From: Methylobacterium sp. J-090
GTDB taxonomy: Bacteria; Pseudomonadota; Alphaproteobacteria; Rhizobiales; Beijerinckiaceae
Assembly: GCF_022829345.1 (NCBI RefSeq)
Contig: NZ_JAKSXV010000065.1
Location: forward strand, 58,459-122,458
Direction of reading: 5' to 3'
DNA length: 64,000 bases
In this document: piece by piece, positions 58,867 to 64,000 of the stretch
How positions within the stretch are numbered: the stretch's first letter is position 1
How the letters are laid out: every line of letters begins with the position of its first letter
Notes under the pieces: generated by a model
What the model saw: only the letters and a program-made list of their open reading frames with translations
The model's database searches: none
Told to the model about the DNA's origin: nothing
Program-made: the position numbers and the translations under genes

Positions 58867-58950
58867 GGGGGAATGTCCCGAGCGGCAAAGGGGGCGGACT
58901 GTAAATCCGCTGCGTAAGCTTCGTAGGTTCGAGTCCTACTTCCCCCACCA
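58867..58950 (+). tRNA. tRNA-Tyr (GTA), CCA encoded
   Basis: The 84-base gene has acceptor arms GGGGGAA and TTCCCCC, anticodon loop CTGTAAA with GTA at 58901-58903, an expanded variable arm (class II tRNA), and TTCGAGTCC in the T arm. CCA is encoded at 58948-58950. Confidence 0.97.
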
Positions 58951-59026
58951 AACCTCTGACGAGATCGCGAGCGACGGTCCGGCTCCCTGTCTCGACCCTC
59001 GGTGATCGTGCGATACGGTCCCCGAT

Positions 59027-59100
59027 GCGGGTGTAGCTCAATGGTAGAGCAGCAGCCTTCCAAGCTGAATACCCGGGTTCGATTCCCGGTACCCGCTCCA
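59027..59100 (+). tRNA. tRNA-Gly (TCC), CCA encoded
   Basis: The 74-base gene has acceptor arms GCGGGTG and TACCCGC, anticodon loop CTTCCAA with TCC at 59059-59061, and GGTTCGATTCC in the T arm. CCA is encoded at 59098-59100. It is 76 bases after tRNA-Tyr. Confidence 0.97.
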
Positions 59101-59388
59101 CTTCCCGATCCGGCGAAAGTCAGCGATCGGCGGACGACCCCGATCCGACCTCACCGTCCTGTGGTGTAGGGGCGAACGCCGTGCGGGCGGGGACCGGCCT
59201 CACGGTCGGCCGCCTGCGTCGTCCGCCCCCCTTGCACCCGGCGCGACCGCTCGGCATGAGGCAGGCTCCGACAGGGGGCGGTTCGGCTCCTCCGATCCAC
59301 CACCGATGCCGTCCCGCGCAGCCTTCCGTCGCCCTCCGGCGTTGAACCGGAGACGGCGGATTTCGTCGGCGGTACGGTTCGGTCACTC

Positions 59389-61956
59389 ATGGTCGCGATG
59401 AAATCCCCCGAGCGCAGGGTCGTCCCCTCCGTCGATCTGTCGTCCTGCGACCGCGAACCGATCCATGTCCTGGGGGCGGTCCAGCCGTTCGGGTTCCTCG
59501 TCGCCGTCTCCGTCGATTGGCTCATCGTCCGGGTCTCGCAGAATGCGGCGCAATGGCTCGGCCGGCCCGCCGAGGACCTGCTGGGCCTGCCCCTGACCGA
59601 GGTCTTCGACGTCGAGGCGGTCCACCTCATCCGGGGCCAGCTGCAAGCCCTGCGCGGTCCCGACGCCATCGACCGCATCTTCGGGATCGCCCTGCAGACG
59701 GACGGCCCGGCCTTCGACGTCGCCCTCCACCATTCGGGCTCGGCCATCGTCATGGAGGCCGAGCCGAGCACGTCCGAGCACCTCAACGCCGGCAACCTCG
59801 TGCGCAGCATGATCGGACGCCTGCAGCAGAGCCGGGGCTTCGAGGCGTTCTGCCGCGAGGCCGTGCGGCAGATGCGGGCGCTCACGGGCTTCGACCGGAC
59901 CATGGTCTACCGCTTCGACCCCGACGGGTCCGGCGTGGTGGTGGCCGAATCCGTGCGCTCGGGCCTCGATCCGTATCTCGGCCTGCACTATCCGGCCTCC
60001 GACATCCCCCAGCAGGCCCGCGCCCTCTACGAGCGCAACTGGCTGCGCATCATCGCCGATGTCGATGCCCCCGCGATCCCCGTGCTGCCGGCGCGCGACC
60101 CGGAGGGCGGGCTCCTCGACCTGTCCATGAGCACCCTGCGCACGGTCTCGCCGATCCACCTCGAATACCTGCGCAACATGGGGGTGGGGGCGTCCCTCTC
60201 CGTCTCGATCCTGCGCGGCGGCAAGCTGTGGGGCCTGTTCGCCTGCCACCATTCGTCGCCGCGCCACATCTCCCTGGAGCGCCGGACCGGGGCGGAGCTG
60301 TTCGGCCAGATGTTCTCCCTGATCCTGGAGAGCCGCGAGCGCGAGGCGGAGGTGGCCTACGAGGCCCAGTCGCGCGCCCTGCACGACCGGCTCATGGGGG
60401 CGCTGGCCTCGGGGGGCACGAGCCTCGAGAACATCACCGGCTTCCTCGACGACATCGCCGGCATCGTTCCCTGCGACGGCATCGGCGTGTGGGTCAACGG
60501 CGAGATCACCCTGCGGGACGCGACCCCCACGGCCGAGGAGTTCACCGGCCTCGTGCGCTTTCTCAACCGCACGGCCACGAGCCGCGCCTTCGCGACGAAC
60601 GAGATCGGCAAGGTCCATCCACCCGGCCGAGACTTCACCGAGCGGGCGGCGGGGCTGCTCGCCGTACCGATCTCGCGGGCGCCGCGCGACTACCTCGTAT
60701 TCTTCCGGACCGAGATCGCCCGCACGGTGACCTGGGCGGGCAACCCCGAGAAACCGGCCAACCCCGGCCCCAACGGCGTACGCCTCACCCCGCGCAAGAG
60801 CTTCGAGGCCTGGCGCGAGGTCGTGCACGGCCAGTCGACGCCCTGGAGCGGCGCGGACCTGCGCATCGCCGAGGCCCTGCGCATCACCCTGCTCGAAGTC
60901 ATCCTGCGGCTGACCGATTCGGCGGAGAAGGAGCGCAAGACCGCCCAGGAGCGCCAGGAACTGCTCATCGCGGAACTCAATCACCGGGTGCGCAACATCC
61001 TCAACCTCATCCGCGGCATCGTCGCTCAGAGCCGGTCGGGGACGGGCAGCATCGAGGATTTCGCGCGCGTCCTCGGCGACCGGGTCCAGGCCCTGGCCCG
61101 CGCACACGACCAGATCACCACGACGAACTGGGGGCCGGGCTCGCTGCGCGACCTCATCGGCCTGGAGGCGGCGGCCTATCTCGGCGCCCGCGCGGACCGG
61201 GTCCGCCTCGACGGGACCGACGTGCTCCTCGAGCCGCAGGCCTTCTCCACCCTCGCCCTCGTCGTCCACGAACTCATGACCAACTCGGCCAAGTACGGTG
61301 CCCTGTCGGACAGCGGCGGCACGGTGGCCATCGCCTGGACCCGCGATGCCGGCGGCCGCCTCGTGCTCGATTGGTGCGAGACCGGCGGCCCGCCCGTGCG
61401 CGCGCCCTCGCGGCGCGGCTTCGGCACCACCCTCATCGAGCGCTCGATCCCCTACGAGCTGCAGGGCGAGGCCGAGATCCGATACGCCCTGACCGGCGTC
61501 ACCGGGCGCTTCGTCATCCCGGCGGCCTTCGTCCAGGCCGCGCCGACCCGCCCGGCCGCCGCCGCCCGGCGCGCGGGGGCGGCCGCGCCCGAGGCCCCGC
61601 GCCTGGCCGGCACGGCCCTCGTGGTGGAGGACAACATGATCATCGCCCTGGAGGCCGAGGAGATCCTCACCCTCCTCGGGGCGAAGTCCGTCGACATGGC
61701 GGGCTCGGTCCACGAAGCCCTGCGCCTCATCGACCTCTGCCCGCCCGCCTTCGCCCTCCTCGACGTCAACCTCGGGTCCGAGACGAGCCTGGCCGTGGCC
61801 CGGCGCCTGGCGGCCCTGAACGTCCCGTTCGTCTTCGCCAGCGGCTACGGCGACAGCTTCCGGATTCCCCCCGAGCTCGGCACCGTGCCGATGATCAAGA
61901 AACCCTACACCGCCGACATCCTGCGGCAGGTCTTGGCGCGGAACGCACAGCGCTGA
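59389..61956 (+). CDS. bphP: Bacteriophytochrome hybrid histidine kinase (PAS-GAF-PHY-HWE kinase-receiver)
   Basis: This 855-aa red/far-red sensor has an N-terminal PAS with the biliverdin-binding C20 in SSCDREPIHVLGAVQPFG, a GAF domain with the PASDIP motif and YRFDPDG (about 140-300), a PHY domain, an HWE-type histidine kinase and a C-terminal receiver. The kinase His is H532 (ELNHRVRNILN); WCETGGP and VVHELMTNSAKYGAL are the HWE marks; the receiver Asp is D792 (ALLDVNLG). The usual QPHG reads QPFG here. It is convergent with a heme oxygenase gene that can make biliverdin. Confidence 0.96.
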   Translation: MVAMKSPERRVVPSVDLSSCDREPIHVLGAVQPFGFLVAVSVDWLIVRVSQNAAQWLGRPAEDLLGLPLTEVFDVEAVHLIRGQLQALRGPDAIDRIFGIALQTDGPAFDVALHHSGSAIVMEAEPSTSEHLNAGNLVRSMIGRLQQSRGFEAFCREAVRQMRALTGFDRTMVYRFDPDGSGVVVAESVRSGLDPYLGLHYPASDIPQQARALYERNWLRIIADVDAPAIPVLPARDPEGGLLDLSMSTLRTVSPIHLEYLRNMGVGASLSVSILRGGKLWGLFACHHSSPRHISLERRTGAELFGQMFSLILESREREAEVAYEAQSRALHDRLMGALASGGTSLENITGFLDDIAGIVPCDGIGVWVNGEITLRDATPTAEEFTGLVRFLNRTATSRAFATNEIGKVHPPGRDFTERAAGLLAVPISRAPRDYLVFFRTEIARTVTWAGNPEKPANPGPNGVRLTPRKSFEAWREVVHGQSTPWSGADLRIAEALRITLLEVILRLTDSAEKERKTAQERQELLIAELNHRVRNILNLIRGIVAQSRSGTGSIEDFARVLGDRVQALARAHDQITTTNWGPGSLRDLIGLEAAAYLGARADRVRLDGTDVLLEPQAFSTLALVVHELMTNSAKYGALSDSGGTVAIAWTRDAGGRLVLDWCETGGPPVRAPSRRGFGTTLIERSIPYELQGEAEIRYALTGVTGRFVIPAAFVQAAPTRPAAAARRAGAAAPEAPRLAGTALVVEDNMIIALEAEEILTLLGAKSVDMAGSVHEALRLIDLCPPAFALLDVNLGSETSLAVARRLAALNVPFVFASGYGDSFRIPPELGTVPMIKKPYTADILRQVLARNAQR

Positions 61957-62040
61957 GGGTACCTCGCGAAACGCCGGTCGCCGCCGGTTCCCGTCTCGAG
62001 CGCCACGACCGTTCTGGCCACGGCCGTTCTGCGAGACAAA

Positions 62041-62634
62041 CTAGATCCCCGTCCCCTGGGCCGTCTCGAACAGCGCGAACGCCCTGAGCGCGCCGGTGGC
62101 GGCGCCGTCCGCGTCCGAGGGGGGTCGGTCCGCGAGCCAGGCGGCGAAGCTCGGCCACAGGCGCTGGCCCTCGCCGTGCCGGAGGAAGCGGGTGTTGTCC
62201 CGGACCGCCGGGTCGGAACTCGCCAGCGCCTGGCGCAGGAGCAGTTGGCCGCCGAGGCGCGAGCCCTCGAGGACGTAGAGCAGGCCCGCCGCCTCCGGCC
62301 GCGTCGGCGCGCGGGGCGGCGCCGGCGCCGGCGGCCCGGAATGACCCAGGGCCGCGAGGTCGGCCAGGAGTGCCCCGCTGCGCCGGCGGGCCGGCCAGTC
62401 GGGGGGCAGCGCCCCCGGCTCCGCCAGGGCGAGATCCGCCTCCAGGGGCACCAGGGCCGCCGCCATGGCGACGAGGAACGCCCCGTAGGCGCCCCGCTCC
62501 CCGAAATCGTGGCCGGCCCAGCCGGTATCGAGGCGCCGATGCGCCTCCGACGTCGCCTGCCGCAGGAGAGCGCGCAGGTCGGGCCCGATGCCCCCCCGCC
62601 CCGCCGCGTCGTCACGTCCCGTCCCGATGATCAT
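62041..62634 (-). CDS. bphO: BphO-type heme oxygenase
   Basis: This 197-aa protein resembles bacterial heme oxygenases of the BphO group, which open heme to biliverdin. The proximal His is H32 in TSEAHRRLD, and the distal helix block is GLLYVLEGSRLGGQLLL. Biliverdin is the chromophore of bacteriophytochromes, and bphO and bphP often lie together. The gene is convergent with bphP, with 84 bases between stops. Confidence 0.88.
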   Translation of the reverse strand: MIIGTGRDDAAGRGGIGPDLRALLRQATSEAHRRLDTGWAGHDFGERGAYGAFLVAMAAALVPLEADLALAEPGALPPDWPARRRSGALLADLAALGHSGPPAPAPPRAPTRPEAAGLLYVLEGSRLGGQLLLRQALASSDPAVRDNTRFLRHGEGQRLWPSFAAWLADRPPSDADGAATGALRAFALFETAQGTGI

Positions 62635-62712
62635 GTCCGGCCGCCGCTGCCCTATCTCATGGTGGATCGCCCCCCGTCCGGCGATGATCGACCGAACCGA
62701 AGCGTGATCCCC

Positions 62713-63156
62713 ATGTGGTACCTCTATGGCCTCGCGCTTGTGGCCGGCATCGCCAACGCCGTCCAGGGCGGCACCAACGCCACCCTGGCCAAGACCCTGG
62801 GCCAGCCCTTCGCCGCGGGGCTCGTCGTGGCGCTGGGGACCGGAACCACCCTCCTGCTGGTCGGCCTCGTCTCCGGTCGCCTCAGCCTGCCGAGCCTCGC
62901 CGCGGCCGCGCAGGTGCCGGCCTGGGCGTGGTTCGGCGGCTGCCTCGGCGCCCTCGTCGTCCTGTCGCAGTTCTTCGCGGCGCAGCAGATCGGCGCCGCG
63001 CCGTTCCTGGCGATCCTCGTCACCGCCGGGGTCGCGACCTCGATCCTCCTCGATCATTTCGGCTGGATCGGGTTCTCCGTCCATGCGGCGAGCCCGTGGC
63101 GGATCGTCGGGGGGCTTCTCATGGTCGCGGGCGTCACCCTCGTGGCCCTGTTCTGA
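62713..63156 (+). CDS. DUF606 (YdcZ-like) small DMT-superfamily membrane protein
   Basis: This 147-aa protein has about five hydrophobic helices, starting GLALVAGIANAVQGGTNATLAK. It matches the DUF606/YdcZ half-size drug/metabolite transporter type (FGGCLGALVVLSQFFAAQQIGAAPFLAILVTAGV core, quoted in part). The cargo is unknown. ATG 62713 was chosen; GTG 62704 is close and also possible. It is divergent from bphO. Confidence 0.85.
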   Translation: MWYLYGLALVAGIANAVQGGTNATLAKTLGQPFAAGLVVALGTGTTLLLVGLVSGRLSLPSLAAAAQVPAWAWFGGCLGALVVLSQFFAAQQIGAAPFLAILVTAGVATSILLDHFGWIGFSVHAASPWRIVGGLLMVAGVTLVALF

Positions 63157-63241
63157 AATAGGCCCGCCGCCCCTTGCCTTCCAGGCGCGGAACGGCGAGG
63201 TCCCCCGGCATCGCCCTGCCGAGCCGCCCGGTGAAACCGCC

Positions 63242-63703
63242 ATGAACATCTTCCAGGACATCGTCGCCCGCTTCAGCCAGACCGTGACCGCCTATGCGGG
63301 CGACACGGTCCTGATGGAGGCTATGGTCTCGGCTGCCGCCAACGTCATCGTCGCCGATGGCGAGGTGGCGGGCGCGGAATTCGACACGGCGCTGGCCGGT
63401 ATCCAGGCCAACCCGATCCTCGAGAAGGGCTACGACCGGCTGATGCTGGAGAGCGAGCTCTACGACGGCATCGCCCGGGCGCGGACCCGGGCCGGGCGGG
63501 CGGAGAACCTGCGCCGCGTCGCCGGCATCCGCGGACGCGACGGGGCCGAGCGCGCCGCCGCCTTCCTCATCGCCGCCGATGTCGCCGATCACGACGGCAT
63601 CTCGCCCCTCGAAGCCACGGCCCTGGACGAGATCGCCGAGGCCCTCGGCGTCGACAAGGCGGCCCTCCTCGGAGCTTCGCCGGTCAAGCGTTCCGCCGGC
63701 TGA
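63242..63703 (+). CDS. TerB-like protein
   Basis: This 153-aa protein is mostly helical. Acidic loops VADGEVAGAEF and VADHDGISPLEA resemble the metal-binding loops of TerB/DjlA-type domains. Its function is unknown. It starts 85 bases after the DUF606 gene. Confidence 0.8.
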   Translation: MNIFQDIVARFSQTVTAYAGDTVLMEAMVSAAANVIVADGEVAGAEFDTALAGIQANPILEKGYDRLMLESELYDGIARARTRAGRAENLRRVAGIRGRDGAERAAAFLIAADVADHDGISPLEATALDEIAEALGVDKAALLGASPVKRSAG

Positions 63704-63748
63704 GGGGGCGCCGGCCCGGCGGCTGGGGACCGATTGTCGGCAAAGCCC

Positions 63749-63777
63749 TTGATCAAAGGACGGCGAGCCTCTAAGCG
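63749..63777 (+). promoter_or_regulatory. Possible promoter of tuf
   Basis: TTGATC (63749-63754) and TAAGCG (63772-63777) are 17 bases apart in the 159-base gap before tuf. The -10 box is a poor match. GGAAAGAGACG is the ribosome site. Confidence 0.3.
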
Positions 63778-63862
63778 GGCCCCCGTCTTTCGCCCGGCTC
63801 GAAGGGTTTTCGAGCGACTGACCGGGCGCCCGCTCGTGTGAGCTTGCCGTAGGAAAGAGACG

Positions 63863-64000
63863 ATGGCCAAAGAGAAATTCGCTCGTACGAAGCCGCACTG
63901 CAACATCGGCACGATCGGTCACGTGGACCACGGCAAGACGTCGCTGACGGCGGCGATCACGAAGGTCCTGGCCGAGACGGGCGGGGCGACGTTCACGGCC
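63863..64000 (+). CDS. tuf: Elongation factor Tu (3'-truncated by window)
   Basis: The first 46 codons of EF-Tu are visible: [20 protein letters not shown] followed by [18 protein letters not shown], with the G1 GTP-binding loop GHVDHGKT. The gene runs past the window end. EF-Tu carries aminoacyl-tRNA to the ribosome and is also the target of the Doc toxin encoded 12 kb upstream. Confidence 0.97.
   Translation, partial: MAKEKFARTKPHCNIGTIGHVDHGKTSLTAAITKVLAETGGATFTA

Noticed and set aside
59517..62087. A long plus-strand frame overlapping bphP
   Set aside because: It is out of frame with a convincing phytochrome and codes for low-complexity Arg/Pro/Gly sequence.

Overview
The window is high-GC chromosomal DNA from an aerobic anoxygenic phototrophic alphaproteobacterium. 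The best fit is the Methylobacteriaceae (Methylobacterium or a close relative). I infer this from the gene order, the codon use, a GckA-type glycerate kinase (a serine-cycle methylotrophy enzyme), the three-part proton-translocating transhydrogenase, GapR, the COX4_pro_2-type oxidase subunit, and tRNA genes upstream of tuf. No alignment could be run, so the genus is an inference.

Bases 1 to 31.8 kb are one uninterrupted photosynthesis gene cluster. Reading left to right: bchH (5' end cut off), bchL, bchM, lhaA, puhA, puhB, puhC, an uncharacterised 100-codon gene, acsF, puhE, hemA, bchI, bchD, bchO, crtI, crtB and an uncharacterised 61-codon membrane gene. Next comes the divergent pair crtDC (minus) and crtEF (plus), then bchC, bchX, bchY, bchZ, a pufQ-like gene, pufB, pufA, pufL, pufM and pufC. 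Together these cover 5-aminolevulinate synthesis, Mg-chelatase, the Mg-protoporphyrin branch, an oxygen-dependent cyclase, chlorin reduction to bacteriochlorophyll, a spirilloxanthin-type carotenoid route (crtC, D, F present, no crtA seen), the type II reaction centre with a tetraheme cytochrome, the LH1 antenna and the assembly factors. Many neighbours overlap by 4 bases (ATGA or GTGA), so most of the cluster looks translationally coupled. Four TGT-N12-ACA palindromes, the PpsR/CrtJ operator signature, lie at crtI, between crtD and crtE, and twice upstream of bchC.

Bases 31.8 to 58.8 kb hold ordinary chromosomal genes. These are a zinc-free L36 ribosomal protein, a TPR lipoprotein-like exported protein, an alpha/beta hydrolase, pyruvate kinase, a two-subunit molybdenum hydroxylase (IorAB-like), a FitAB toxin-antitoxin pair, glycerate 2-kinase, an N-formylglutamate amidohydrolase-like enzyme, small DUF1036 and DUF1244 proteins and GapR. 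They are followed by two cell-wall enzymes (DUF882/M15-like and L,D-transpeptidase), a sigma-54 response regulator, oligoendopeptidase F, an AbrB-Doc toxin-antitoxin pair with a striking palindromic operator, an ABC1/UbiB-like kinase, an oxidase subunit, pntAA-pntAB-pntB and recJ.

Bases 58.8 to 64 kb carry tRNA-Tyr and tRNA-Gly, then a bacteriophytochrome hybrid histidine kinase convergent with a BphO-type heme oxygenase, a small DUF606 transporter, a TerB-like protein, and the first 46 codons of tuf. The heme oxygenase plausibly supplies biliverdin to the phytochrome. Whether this red-light sensor controls the nearby photosynthesis cluster is an open and interesting question. No insertion sequence, prophage, CRISPR array or rRNA operon was seen.
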